From assembly GCA_938008535.1 (NCBI GenBank), contig CALLKF010000114.1, positions 13,046 to 77,045 of the forward strand: DNA of 64,000 nucleotides, in the 5' to 3' direction. Positions 6,754 through 16,221 of the stretch are shown one piece after another. How positions within the stretch are numbered: the stretch's first letter is position 1; each line of letters begins with the position of its first letter. A program made the position numbers and the translations under genes. The notes below the pieces were generated by a model. The model saw only the letters and a list, made by a program, of their open reading frames with translations. It did no database searches and was not told the origin of the DNA. The DNA comes from an uncultured Saprospirales bacterium. GTDB taxonomy: Bacteria > Bacteroidota > Bacteroidia > Chitinophagales > JADIYW01.

Positions 6754-9231
6754 TTAAAAATTAAATTGTAAACCTAAAGTCATTAGCCATTTGGGTGCCA
6801 ATGGATTGTCGCGGTGAGTGACGCGCCACATGACATCATAGCGCAAAAATTTTAGAATATTTTCAATTCCAAAACCAACTTCAATATAAGGTATTTTACC
6901 TAATGGTCGAATAAACGTATTGTTCAGTGCGTTTATTTCTTTATTAGCATTGCTCACGTTGCCCCAAACACCACGCGTGTGTATCACTTCTCGTAGTTTT
7001 AATTTTCGAATACCTGGAATTCTATTTAAGAAAAAACCATCAAAATGGTGTGAGAAATTCCACTGAATATATTGATCGCTGTAAAATTCGTAATCATTCA
7101 TCATATTAAAAGCAGTGTTGCTGTATATATAGGTTTGGTTTCCATCGTGTACTTCAGAAAGCAAAAAAGGAACTTTACCAAACACTTTACCTGCTTGAAA
7201 ACGCATCTCAAAACGTCCAATGGTGTTAATTGGTATTATATCAGAAAACGCAATTGTTATTTTTTGATAATTGTATTGGCTGCCTAAAAATCCTTTAATA
7301 CCAAAAGCACATTCTAATTGCAAAACTGGTATACTACCACTGTTTAATGAACTTCTGAATAACGAATTTTTATCTAAATATCTTTCACCAAAAGCCCAAC
7401 GTGATTTAAATACTAGTTCTGTTTCGTTTAATTTTGATAGTGTATCGATGGTATTATCATTGTTTTGATAAGTATGGAAAAACGGAATTAATCCTTGTTG
7501 TAAACGACGGTTTTGAAGTGTAAAACCCATACTCATGCCTTGTTTATATTCAATAGAATAGCCAATTTTAGCTTCATCCATGTATAACAAACGCACAGCA
7601 GGTTTTCGACGCGTAATAGCGATGTTTAAAAAATTATCGGTTGATAATAAATCGTTCGTTCTGGTGATTTTTACTACATCGTGCGTGTAGGAAAGATTGA
7701 TGATTTGTCGCGGTTTTTTATAAATCAGAAACTCAGCAGACGTACCACCTTTAAATCTTTTGTCTTTTAAACCATACGCTAAATAACCACCAAACTGTGT
7801 CCAATTGGAAAATTTGCTGGATGTTTGAATGCCTAGTCTAAAGCGCCAACCTTCTAATTTATTATTGCTGATTACGTTTAAAATAGGTCCTAATTCAATG
7901 GGTCCAATTCTGTAATAACCTGTCAGAATAGTGTGTAAAATTTCGCCGTAGGTTTTGTATGCAGGAATTTTTTTTATAGTATCGATTAAATGATAAACAG
8001 CCGCTTCGTTTTTACTGAGTTGTATAAAGCGTGATGTGTCCCAATATTGCTGGTCTTTTTTGATAGCTTCATCGTCTATCACTAATTTTTCTTTTAGTTT
8101 AGAAATAACAGAATCATTGTAATATTCGTTGATTCTGAAATTTTTATAGACTGCATTTTTACGTGTAATGATGGCTGGCTTTTTCTCAAACGGTGCAAAC
8201 TCGATCATAAAATAATCATTCGTCAGCATCCAGAATTGATTATCTACAAAATCAAACTTTTGATTGAGCTCAATACGTTTTACAAAATTGATATTTACAT
8301 GCGGTGCCATACGCAATTGCATATCTTTAATAGCAAAATTATTTTCAGAAACAATCATACTTCCAAAAAATGTAAAATCACCTTTAGTTTTGGGCTCGAA
8401 CATCATTTTGTAATGCACCGAATTATCGATAATCATAGTATCAATTACTTTGTATCGATAAAATGATTTGCACGAATTGGCAATTGGACTGATGAATTGC
8501 TTAGCCATAATTTCATATGCATTATCGTAAATATCAATATCCTGGTAAGTAGAGCTCAGAAACTCATTTAAGCTGCCATCATTTACACCGGAAACTTTAG
8601 ATGCCACCACCACTTCTCGTTTTTTATTGAGCTTGGTTGTGTAATAAAAATCGGAAATAGTTTCAGATAACAACAATGGCAAAAACGGTTCGTCTTCGCT
8701 GGTGCTGTCTATATTATTAAAAATAAATTTAAACGGCTTCAGTACTTTTCTATCCATAAATTTATCGGATAGTTTGTGCACATCGAGTTCCACTTTATTG
8801 TAAGCTTCGTAGCTATAATTTGCTAAATGTTTTTTATCATTTTTATCTTTGTTTTCTAAAATTTTTCGAATTAAATAATCTTCCAAAGACTCTTTACTAG
8901 CAAGAATTACTGCTTCAGCCAACACATTCTCAGATGGTTTTAAATAAAAATTTATTTTTTGTTTGGATTGTTTCTTTATTGGCAATGTTTGTTCTTCATA
9001 ACCTAAAAATGCTGCGGAAATGGAATCGAAATCAGTATTCAATTTTATTTGAAAATAACCAGTATCATCTGAAGTAGTTCCTTGAGTAGAACCATTTACA
9101 TATACATTTGCATATCCAATCGGTTGTTTTGTAGAAGCATCAAACACAATACCATCTATAAAAGTTTGTCCTTTTATAGAGAAAAAATTTAGTAGCAAAA
9201 AAAATAGTAAATATGATTTTGAAAATTGCAT
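6754..9231 (-). CDS. DUF5686 / carboxypeptidase-regulatory-like outer-membrane protein
   Basis: The 825-residue product has a signal peptide ending near residue 21 (SIKGQ), then a carboxypeptidase-regulatory-like beta domain at about 23-100 (GIVFDASTKQPIGYANVYV, GYFQIKL, FLGYEEQTL). The rest matches the DUF5686 type: a mixed central domain, then a long region of alternating aromatic strands to the terminal LMTLGLQFNF, which ends like an outer-membrane beta-barrel with a final Phe. Function is unknown in the family; position in the outer membrane is inferred. It is divergent from xth, with 125 bases between the start codons. Confidence 0.85.
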   Translation of the reverse strand: MQFSKSYLLFFLLLNFFSIKGQTFIDGIVFDASTKQPIGYANVYVNGSTQGTTSDDTGYFQIKLNTDFDSISAAFLGYEEQTLPIKKQSKQKINFYLKPSENVLAEAVILASKESLEDYLIRKILENKDKNDKKHLANYSYEAYNKVELDVHKLSDKFMDRKVLKPFKFIFNNIDSTSEDEPFLPLLLSETISDFYYTTKLNKKREVVVASKVSGVNDGSLNEFLSSTYQDIDIYDNAYEIMAKQFISPIANSCKSFYRYKVIDTMIIDNSVHYKMMFEPKTKGDFTFFGSMIVSENNFAIKDMQLRMAPHVNINFVKRIELNQKFDFVDNQFWMLTNDYFMIEFAPFEKKPAIITRKNAVYKNFRINEYYNDSVISKLKEKLVIDDEAIKKDQQYWDTSRFIQLSKNEAAVYHLIDTIKKIPAYKTYGEILHTILTGYYRIGPIELGPILNVISNNKLEGWRFRLGIQTSSKFSNWTQFGGYLAYGLKDKRFKGGTSAEFLIYKKPRQIINLSYTHDVVKITRTNDLLSTDNFLNIAITRRKPAVRLLYMDEAKIGYSIEYKQGMSMGFTLQNRRLQQGLIPFFHTYQNNDNTIDTLSKLNETELVFKSRWAFGERYLDKNSLFRSSLNSGSIPVLQLECAFGIKGFLGSQYNYQKITIAFSDIIPINTIGRFEMRFQAGKVFGKVPFLLSEVHDGNQTYIYSNTAFNMMNDYEFYSDQYIQWNFSHHFDGFFLNRIPGIRKLKLREVIHTRGVWGNVSNANKEINALNNTFIRPLGKIPYIEVGFGIENILKFLRYDVMWRVTHRDNPLAPKWLMTLGLQFNF

Positions 9232-9356
9232 TCGTTCTACTATTTTTTTACCTTGTGTTTCTTATTCTTTTATCAGAATTATAATTCATAGTTGGTTTTG
9301 ATTTTGCTAAGTTAAGAAATACTTAAATACAATTACCAAAAAAAGTATATAAAAGC

Positions 9357-10133
9357 ATGGATACAATAGAGTTAGTTTCGTATAATGTAAATGGAATTCG
9401 TTCAGCGATTTCGAAAGGATTGATTGATTGGATTCAACAAACGAATTATGATATTTATTTATTTCAGGAAATAAAGGCAAACGAAGCTGACATTCCGAAA
9501 GAATTATTTGAAGCGATTGGCTATGAATGTCATTTTTTTTCAGCACAAAAAAAAGGGTATAGTGGTGTAGGTGTAGTTACAAAAATGAAGCCACAAAATG
9601 TAGTGCGTGGTATGCAAATTCCAAAACACGATGGCGAAGGCAGATTAATTCGTTTTGATATTGGTGATATTACATTTATCAATTCCTATTTTCCGTCAGG
9701 CAGCAGTGGTGAAGAGCGACAAAGTGTGAAAATGGAATATTTGGATGATTATTTTAAATACATACATGAATTAAAAAAAGAAAAAAAGAAAATCATTATT
9801 TCCGGTGATTATAATATTTGCCACGAAGCAATTGATATTCATGATCCGAAAGGCAACAAAGATAGTTCTGGTTTTTTGCCAGAAGAACGTGCATGGATGA
9901 CAAAATATTTTGATAGTGGTTTTATTGATACGTTTCGTCATTTTCACAAAGAAGAAAAAGCGCAATATTCCTGGTGGAGCTTTAGAGCCAACGCTCGCAA
10001 CAACAACAAAGGTTGGCGCATTGATTATCATGTAGCAACCAAAGAATTGGAAGAACAATTATTGGATGCGCAAATTTTTATGGATGTAAAACACAGTGAT
10101 CATTGTCCAATTTATTTGAAGATAAAAGTGTAG
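9357..10133 (+). CDS. xth: Exodeoxyribonuclease III
   Basis: The 258-residue cytoplasmic enzyme belongs to the ExoIII/AP endonuclease family, which cuts the backbone 5' to abasic sites in base excision repair and degrades 3' ends. The catalytic set is complete: YNVNGIR at 9-15, E38 in QEIKA for the metal, Y111 in NSYFPSG, GDYN at 150-153 with D151 and N153, and SDH at 247-249. WWSFR (206-210) and the GWRIDY segment also match. The length is standard. A weak A+T stem and T run follows the gene. Confidence 0.95.
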   Translation: MDTIELVSYNVNGIRSAISKGLIDWIQQTNYDIYLFQEIKANEADIPKELFEAIGYECHFFSAQKKGYSGVGVVTKMKPQNVVRGMQIPKHDGEGRLIRFDIGDITFINSYFPSGSSGEERQSVKMEYLDDYFKYIHELKKEKKKIIISGDYNICHEAIDIHDPKGNKDSSGFLPEERAWMTKYFDSGFIDTFRHFHKEEKAQYSWWSFRANARNNNKGWRIDYHVATKELEEQLLDAQIFMDVKHSDHCPIYLKIKV

Positions 10134-10167
10134 CGAACTTTAGAAAAGTTCCGTTGTGATAGAATTC

Positions 10168-10184
10168 AAACTTTTATAAAGTTT
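10168..10184 (+). terminator. Weak possible terminator after xth
   Basis: AAACTTT and AAAGTTT flank a three-base loop and are followed by a T-rich run. The stem has only one G-C pair per arm, so termination would be inefficient if it occurs at all. Confidence 0.3.
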
Positions 10185-10237
10185 TTGTTTTTCAGTTTTC
10201 TGTCATCTATTCATTACAAAAACTTATTTATTGCCAC

Positions 10238-10269
10238 TTTGACAGAAATATCATTATGGTATAGCTTTT
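10238..10269 (+). promoter_or_regulatory. Putative htpG promoter
   Basis: TTTG at 10238-10241 and TAGCTTTT at 10262-10269 are 20 bases apart, matching the Bacteroidota pattern of a -33 TTTG and a -7 TAnnTTTG. Transcription would begin near 10276, giving a leader of about 43 bases before the htpG ATG. The TTTG is part of a TTGACA, so a sigma-70-like reading is also possible. Confidence 0.45.
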
Positions 10270-10318
10270 GTCTGATTCGTTTCATAAATCATTTCTCAAA
10301 TCTAAAATCTAAATAGCT

Positions 10319-12181
10319 ATGTCTATCGAAACAGGAAAAATTAATGTACATACCGAAAACATCTTTCCAATTATTAAAAAATTCTTGTATTCTGATCATG
10401 AAATTTTCTTACGCGAATTAGTATCAAACGCAGTTGATGCAACCAAAAAACTACAAGGTCTTTCTCAATTAGGTGAAGCAAAAGGCGATATTGGTGATTT
10501 GACCATTCAAATTTCTATTGATAAAGAGAAAAATACGTTGACCATTGCCGACAAAGGTTTAGGTATGACGGCTGATGAAGTGAAAAAATACATCAATCAA
10601 ATTGCTTTTTCTTCGGCTGGCGAATTTGCAGAAAAATTAAAAGACACCGATTCAAAATCAATCATCGGACATTTTGGATTGGGTTTTTACTCAGCCTTTA
10701 TGGTTGCTGAAAAAGTAGAAATTTACACCAAATCATACAAAGATGAGCCTGCTGTAAAATGGACATCTGACGGCTCGACAGAATTTACCTTAGAAGAAAT
10801 TGAAAAAACAGATCGCGGTTCTGAAATCGTCTTATATATTGCTGAAGATTCGAAAGAATTTTTAGAAGAACATCGCATCAAAACATTGTTGAATAAGTAT
10901 TGCAAATTCTTGCCAATTCCAATTCAATTTGGTGATAAATGGCAAAGTGAAGAAGATAAAAAAGCAGAAAAACCAATTGAGCCAAATATCATCAACAATA
11001 CCAATCCGGCCTGGACAAAAACGCCTGCTTCGTTAACTGATGAAGATTACAAAAGTTTTTATCGCGAATTGTATCCGATGAATTTTGATGAGCCACTTTT
11101 TTGGATTCATTTGAATGTGGACTATCCGTTTAACTTAACTGGAATTTTATATTTTCCAAAATTGAAAAAGAATTTTGAAGTACAGAAAGATAAAATTCAA
11201 TTGTATTCAAACCAGGTTTTTGTTACGGATAATGTTGGTGAAATTGTTCCTGAATATTTGACTTTATTACATGGTGTTATTGATTCACCAGATATTCCAT
11301 TGAATGTGTCGCGTTCGTATTTACAAAGCGATGGAAATGTGAAAAAGATCAATCAGCATATTTCTAAAAAAGTGTCTGACAAACTGCAGGAAATTTTCAA
11401 AAACGACAGAAGACAATTTGAAGAAAAATGGAATGATATCGGTTTGTTTGTAAAATATGGTATGATCAGCGATGAGAAATTTTATGAAAGAAGCAATGGT
11501 TTCGCATTGTTCCAAACCACAGAAAAATCGTTTTATACTTTTGATGAATTAAAAGAAAAAATCACTGCAAACCAAACAGATAAAGATGGCAATTTAATTG
11601 TGTTATACACTTCTGATGATGAAGAACAACATAGTTACATACATCAAGCAAAAGAATACGGCTATGAAATTGTGATGCTAGATACGATGATTGATAATCA
11701 TTTTATTCAGCAGTTAGAATCAAAAAATGAAAAAGTACAATTTAAGCGTGTTGATGCAGATATTGTTTCTAATTTAATTTCGAAAGATGCTGCAATTGAG
11801 TCTGTTTTATCAAAAGATCAAGAAGAAAAATTAAAAACTCTTTTTGAAAATACAGTAGAAAAAAACAAGGTTGATATTGAATTAAAACCATTGTCGCCGA
11901 CAGATGCACCAATTGTTATTACGCGTAACGAGTTTATGCGTCGTATGCAGGAAATGCAAAAAATGGGTGGTGGCTCGCCGTTTATGTTTGGCAATATGGA
12001 AGAAAAAATAAATTTGGTAGTCAACACCAATCATCCAATAAATACGAAGCTGTTAGAAGAAGATGCGACACATCAAGAAAAACATATCAAGCAATTATAT
12101 GATTTAGCATTGCTATCTCAAAACATGCTAAAAGGTGAAGCATTGACGAAGTTTGTACAGCGCAGTTTTGAGTTGATATAA
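10319..12181 (+). CDS. htpG: Molecular chaperone HtpG (Hsp90)
   Basis: The 620-residue protein is a full-length bacterial Hsp90, an ATP-driven dimeric cytoplasmic chaperone. The N-terminal GHKL ATPase site is intact: E33 and N37 in RELVSNAVDAT, D78 with the glycines in ADKGLGMT, and GHFGLGFYSAF as the lid/third motif. The middle domain contains NVSRSYLQSD with the arginine contacting ATP. The C-terminal dimerisation domain runs to the end. An internal KMGGGSPFMFGN segment (about 555-565) is Met/Gly-rich. The gene is convergent with the DUF4249/TonB-receptor operon, separated by a strong shared hairpin. Confidence 0.97.
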   Translation: MSIETGKINVHTENIFPIIKKFLYSDHEIFLRELVSNAVDATKKLQGLSQLGEAKGDIGDLTIQISIDKEKNTLTIADKGLGMTADEVKKYINQIAFSSAGEFAEKLKDTDSKSIIGHFGLGFYSAFMVAEKVEIYTKSYKDEPAVKWTSDGSTEFTLEEIEKTDRGSEIVLYIAEDSKEFLEEHRIKTLLNKYCKFLPIPIQFGDKWQSEEDKKAEKPIEPNIINNTNPAWTKTPASLTDEDYKSFYRELYPMNFDEPLFWIHLNVDYPFNLTGILYFPKLKKNFEVQKDKIQLYSNQVFVTDNVGEIVPEYLTLLHGVIDSPDIPLNVSRSYLQSDGNVKKINQHISKKVSDKLQEIFKNDRRQFEEKWNDIGLFVKYGMISDEKFYERSNGFALFQTTEKSFYTFDELKEKITANQTDKDGNLIVLYTSDDEEQHSYIHQAKEYGYEIVMLDTMIDNHFIQQLESKNEKVQFKRVDADIVSNLISKDAAIESVLSKDQEEKLKTLFENTVEKNKVDIELKPLSPTDAPIVITRNEFMRRMQEMQKMGGGSPFMFGNMEEKINLVVNTNHPINTKLLEEDATHQEKHIKQLYDLALLSQNMLKGEALTKFVQRSFELI

Positions 12182-12186
12182 TTATT

Positions 12187-12223
12187 ATAAACCATCAAGG
12201 TTTTAAAAACCTTGATGGTTTAT
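12187..12223. terminator. Bidirectional terminator between htpG and the DUF4249 gene
   Basis: Two perfect 18-base arms (12187-12204 and 12206-12223) flank a single base. The A/T-rich ends supply a T run in each direction: TTTT after ATGG-type stems toward either side. It sits between two convergent stop codons 45 bases apart, so it can end transcription from both sides. Confidence 0.85.
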
Positions 12224-12226
12224 ACA

Positions 12227-13144
12227 TTATTTTATTTTAGCAATTATTTGATTGTTGTTAGATGTGCAAGTAAGTAAACCGTAACCACCAATTACATTCG
12301 TATAAAACCAAAAAGGCACATCATAAATATTATTGTTAAGCAATGCATGGTATTGACGTTTGCTTTCTTTATCTAAATAAAAGGAAGCCGAATATTGACG
12401 AACAGAAATACCAACATACGCTTCAATTATACTGCTATCTGCATCAAACAATTTTGAGATTTCCAATATAAATGGTTTCGACTGACCATTAAAAACTGCG
12501 TCATCTATACGATTGTCTTCATAAATGTTGTTTGTTTTTATACCATTTATTGTAAATATTTGTGCGTATTCTGTATTCCAACCTAAAACACTATCTGTTG
12601 CGTTTATCTTATAATATCTACTGTAATAATAAAACGGATACAACATATAAACATTGTGCTTACTGGCTGCATCAATTATTGTAAACTGTAGTTGACCATG
12701 CGTTGAATCTTTGTTTAAAACATACAATGGCAAACTTGAAACACTGACATTGGTTACCGTGGTTAATGGTGGAACTGTATCAGTTGCGGTTATACTCGGA
12801 AAATTTGGGTGCGTTGCTTTAACTGTATAAATTCTTTCTGGCATTATGTGAATAGTAGAATCACCATAATAACTTGACTGACTGCTGATAAAATCTGGTA
12901 CATATGTTAATGTGCTTATTTTATTGCTATTTTCATACAATTCAACAGTGGCATTTGATATAAATTGTAACATAAGAGAATCGCCAGGAAGTGCGCTTTC
13001 AAATAATTGTACTTTAATTTTATTATCTGTATCTAATTCTGCATTCAACGTCATTTGTTTAGCAATATCTGTATGTATTGGTAATACTTTTTCACAGCTG
13101 AACAATAAAAATGAAAGAATGTATAATAATATTTTATTTTTCAT
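12227..13144 (-). CDS. DUF4249 lipoprotein, partner of TonB-dependent receptor
   Basis: The 305-residue product has a lipoprotein signal peptide with the lipid-accepting cysteine at residue 17 (LLFSCEK). The body has the DUF4249 pattern: an early repeat-like beta domain (VELYENSNKISTL), a PERIYTVKATHP segment and VPPLTTVTNVSV, followed by a longer mixed domain. DUF4249 proteins are found beside TonB-dependent receptors in Bacteroidota and probably sit on the outer membrane as a substrate-binding partner. Here the start overlaps the end of the receptor gene by 11 bases, which supports translational coupling and joint function. Ligand unknown. Confidence 0.85.
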   Translation of the reverse strand: MKNKILLYILSFLLFSCEKVLPIHTDIAKQMTLNAELDTDNKIKVQLFESALPGDSLMLQFISNATVELYENSNKISTLTYVPDFISSQSSYYGDSTIHIMPERIYTVKATHPNFPSITATDTVPPLTTVTNVSVSSLPLYVLNKDSTHGQLQFTIIDAASKHNVYMLYPFYYYSRYYKINATDSVLGWNTEYAQIFTINGIKTNNIYEDNRIDDAVFNGQSKPFILEISKLFDADSSIIEAYVGISVRQYSASFYLDKESKRQYHALLNNNIYDVPFWFYTNVIGGYGLLTCTSNNNQIIAKIK

Positions 13145-15341
13145 TTGCTTTAATAGTAATGGTATAACTTAATGATGGTAAAATAGGAAACAAACTCAGC
13201 TGATAATAGGTTTTATCTACGGACCCAACTGATTTTTTAGTATACACTGAAAAAACATTTTGTCTACTATATAGATTAAAAATACTAAAGTTGAATTGAT
13301 GTGTTAATTGCTTTGTTTCTTTAGTATAGTTGAAACTGATATCCATCCGATGATATTTTGGCAATACATAATCGTTCATGTTCGAATAAACTGGCAACCA
13401 TTCGCCTGAGGCGTAATAGTATGCTTTTGGAATGGTAGTGCGTTGCCCAGAATTAAAGACCCAAGTTAACGAGACATCGAAATGTTTTTTGAAACGATAG
13501 GCAATCATGAGTGCCAAATCATGTCGTTTATCAAACTTGTAAAAAAATTCTTTACCATTATTCAATGAATCAAAATGACGAGTGCTCCAAGCTAAATTAT
13601 ATCTTGCTGATGCAGTAATGTTTCCTTTTGATTTTGCAATAAAAAACTCAACACCATACGCTTTTCCTGTACCATTTCTATATACTTGCGATTCAATACT
13701 TTGCTTACTTGATAAAAATCCAGCATTATTTTTATAATTAATTTGATTAAACATTTTTCTGTAATAAGCATCAACGCTCCATTGCCATTGTTTAATAGTT
13801 TGATGAATGCTTCCTGAAAAATTCAATGCCGTTTGTGGTTTTATATATTGAGATGTTGGCAACCAAACATCATACAAAATATCCGATTGTCTGCTATTGA
13901 GTAAATGCACATGTTGTGCAGTGTACATTACAGCACCAGAAATTACTAGATGCTTCGGCAATTTATATTGTAATTTAAATCTTCCTTCAGGTGTTGTATA
14001 GTGTTGTTTTTTTTGTTGATAAAAATTTAGATTAAATCCAACCGTAAGTTGCAGTAGTTTCCATGTAAATTCGTGTTGTGCATGTGCAGTTGCTAAAAAA
14101 TAAGTAAACACTGGATAACTGTTTCCTGTTGTAGAATCGACATCTGGCACATTTGCTAAAATATCTTTGTAGTCGCGTTTAAAATTTATGTTTGATTGTA
14201 ATACTTGCATACTATTCATAGATAATTGCAACCCAAAATCTGTACGATTACTATTATTTGGTGTGAATATGATTTCTGATTTCAGAGAGAAAGTACGTAC
14301 AAAAGATTTGATTTTGTGTAACCAAGTTGCGTCATAAATTTGGTTGCCTAAATAATCAGTTGTTTCCTTTTCTGTTCTGTTAAAACGGATAGTATAATTT
14401 GAAAATAAAAGTTGATTTTTTAATCGCCATTTTTCTTTAGGTAAATAATTCCAAGTAAGTCCGTTACCAATATTCATCCATTGTAATTTGTTTTTATAAT
14501 TGTATTTATTTTCTACCTTAGAAAAAGTAGTATCAATTGGTATGAATGATTCATTGCCAATCTCTTCAGATTGTAGATTATAAAAATCATGCGATAAAAA
14601 AAACGAATATTTAAGTTGGTGCTTGCCATTAAATGTATGCTGAATATTGGCATTCAAATCATAAAAATAATAAGCAATTTGGATACCAGCTCCTAAAGAA
14701 TTCTTGTATGCTTTTTTAGATATTTTTTGTGAAATTGCACCTAAGAAACTTCCTCTACCATAAATAGAAAATGTGGTTTTCGGCGATTTTATCGGTCCAT
14801 CTACCGAAAATTTAGCACTAATAATACCAAGTGTGATGCTTGTTTTAATTGCTTTATTGTTGCCGTTTTTACTGTCAATTTCCATTGCTGTAGCCAACCT
14901 TCCTGCTTTTGTTGCAGGCACATAATTTTTATGAAATTGTAATTGTTCAATCGCTTCTCCATTTATGGTCGATAAAAAACCATATAAATGTGTAGCATTT
15001 AAAATTGGAATATTATCGTACAACAATAAATTCTGATCTGGACTTCCACCACGTACAAAAAAACCTAACGCACCTTCGTTGCCACTTTGCACACCAGTTA
15101 AAAATTGTGTTGACTTTAACCAATCAGTTTCACCCATTATTCGAGGCAATTTATTGACATCGTTTGGTGTAAGTTTAAAAACACCTTGTTCATTTATCGT
15201 ATTAGATGATGTTGCTTTTTTATCAGCAATTTCTATTTCCATTAAACGAATTGTTGAATCTAAAATAGCAGTAGAATCTTGAGCAAACAGAGCAGTTGCA
15301 CATCTAAAAATGAGAAACAGAATAACAATACGATATAACAT
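13134..15341 (-). CDS. TonB-dependent outer-membrane receptor
   Basis: The 735-residue protein has a signal peptide (about 1-20, ending FAQ), a plug domain at about 50-165 (GVFKLTPNDVNKLPRIMGE; FFVRGGSPDQNLLLYDNIP) and a 22-strand-type beta-barrel. Unlike most receptors paired with DUF4249, it lacks the N-terminal carboxypeptidase-regulatory-like domain: only about 30 residues separate the signal peptide from the plug. Substrate is unknown. It is the first gene of a two-gene operon with the DUF4249 lipoprotein. It is divergent from the small gene at 15459. Confidence 0.88.
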   Translation of the reverse strand: MLYRIVILFLIFRCATALFAQDSTAILDSTIRLMEIEIADKKATSSNTINEQGVFKLTPNDVNKLPRIMGETDWLKSTQFLTGVQSGNEGALGFFVRGGSPDQNLLLYDNIPILNATHLYGFLSTINGEAIEQLQFHKNYVPATKAGRLATAMEIDSKNGNNKAIKTSITLGIISAKFSVDGPIKSPKTTFSIYGRGSFLGAISQKISKKAYKNSLGAGIQIAYYFYDLNANIQHTFNGKHQLKYSFFLSHDFYNLQSEEIGNESFIPIDTTFSKVENKYNYKNKLQWMNIGNGLTWNYLPKEKWRLKNQLLFSNYTIRFNRTEKETTDYLGNQIYDATWLHKIKSFVRTFSLKSEIIFTPNNSNRTDFGLQLSMNSMQVLQSNINFKRDYKDILANVPDVDSTTGNSYPVFTYFLATAHAQHEFTWKLLQLTVGFNLNFYQQKKQHYTTPEGRFKLQYKLPKHLVISGAVMYTAQHVHLLNSRQSDILYDVWLPTSQYIKPQTALNFSGSIHQTIKQWQWSVDAYYRKMFNQINYKNNAGFLSSKQSIESQVYRNGTGKAYGVEFFIAKSKGNITASARYNLAWSTRHFDSLNNGKEFFYKFDKRHDLALMIAYRFKKHFDVSLTWVFNSGQRTTIPKAYYYASGEWLPVYSNMNDYVLPKYHRMDISFNYTKETKQLTHQFNFSIFNLYSRQNVFSVYTKKSVGSVDKTYYQLSLFPILPSLSYTITIKANEK

Positions 15342-15458
15342 ATATGATTGCCGCTAAGCTACGAATAATTTATTTAACTGTAGCAACACTTTTACAGAAT
15401 GAAACTATTTCCGCATTTTTAACGTTATAAATTGACGTTAAACTATTAAATTTGTAGC

Positions 15459-15668
15459 ATGTTTCGCTTTTTTGAATTTCTTGTCTTTTTTCTGATTGGT
15501 TATAAAATCATCAGAATGGTTTTTGCTGAAATTAAACCGCAACAAAAAGTTCGTTCGACAACGCAAAATCAACACGTAAATTCAAATACCTATCAACAAC
15601 GCACCACGCCAAAAACTGCTTCCAATTTCGATGATGCTGAATTTATTGAGTATGAAGAAGTGAAGTAA
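15459..15668 (+). CDS. DUF4834-like small membrane protein
   Basis: The 69-residue product has one N-terminal transmembrane segment (FFEFLVFFLIGYKIIRMVF, about 4-22), a polar Gln/Thr-rich linker and an acidic tail ending DAEFIEYEEVK. This layout and tail match small DUF4834-type proteins of Bacteroidota. No function is known. A TAAATTTG box (TAnnTTTG form) ends only a few bases before the ATG, so the transcript may be nearly leaderless. Confidence 0.65.
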   Translation: MFRFFEFLVFFLIGYKIIRMVFAEIKPQQKVRSTTQNQHVNSNTYQQRTTPKTASNFDDAEFIEYEEVK

Positions 15669-15764
15669 AATAGTTGTTAGTCATGAGTCGTGAGTTATCA
15701 GCCAAATTTTGTATTTTCGCATTGTTAAATTATTTCATCAATTAATTATTTAATTAAAATTATC

Positions 15765-16214
15765 ATGTCATTAGATCAAAATATAAACAACGAATTAAAG
15801 GAAGCGATGCTTTCTAAAAATGAAGTAAAATTGCGTACCATTAAAGCCATTAAAGCTGCTTTCTTAATTGCAAAAACTGAAAAAGGTGCAACAGGTGAAA
15901 TTACGCAAGAACAGGAAATAAAAATCTTACAAAAGTTATTTAATCAACGCAAAGAATCGTTTGAAATTTTTACAAAGGAAAATCGTGCAGAATTAGCAGT
16001 TCGTGAGAAAGAAGAAATGGATGTCATTACTTCCTATTTGCCTGCGCAAATGAGCGATGATGATTTGAAAAATATTGTAAAAGAAACCATTGCAGAAACT
16101 GGTGCCACTTCCGTAAAAGATATGGGAAAAGTGATTGGTTCTGTTTCTAAAAAAGTAGCTGGACAAGCAGAAGGTGCTCGCATTTCATCGTTGGTGAAAG
16201 AATTATTAGGATAA
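15765..16214 (+). CDS. GatB/YqeY domain protein
   Basis: The 149-residue soluble protein is a stand-alone YqeY domain, helical throughout: SLDQNINNELKEAMLSKN, LRTIKAIKAAF, YLPAQMSDDDLKNIVKE and the closing GQAEGARISSLVKELLG. YqeY is related to the tRNA-binding tail of the GatB subunit of the amidotransferase, and a tRNA-related role is assumed but not shown. Family length is matched. It is convergent with the reductase gene, with only 7 bases between the stop codons. A TATTTTCG sequence about 50 bases upstream of the start is a possible -7 box. Confidence 0.9.
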   Translation: MSLDQNINNELKEAMLSKNEVKLRTIKAIKAAFLIAKTEKGATGEITQEQEIKILQKLFNQRKESFEIFTKENRAELAVREKEEMDVITSYLPAQMSDDDLKNIVKETIAETGATSVKDMGKVIGSVSKKVAGQAEGARISSLVKELLG

Positions 16215-16221
16215 ACAAGAA

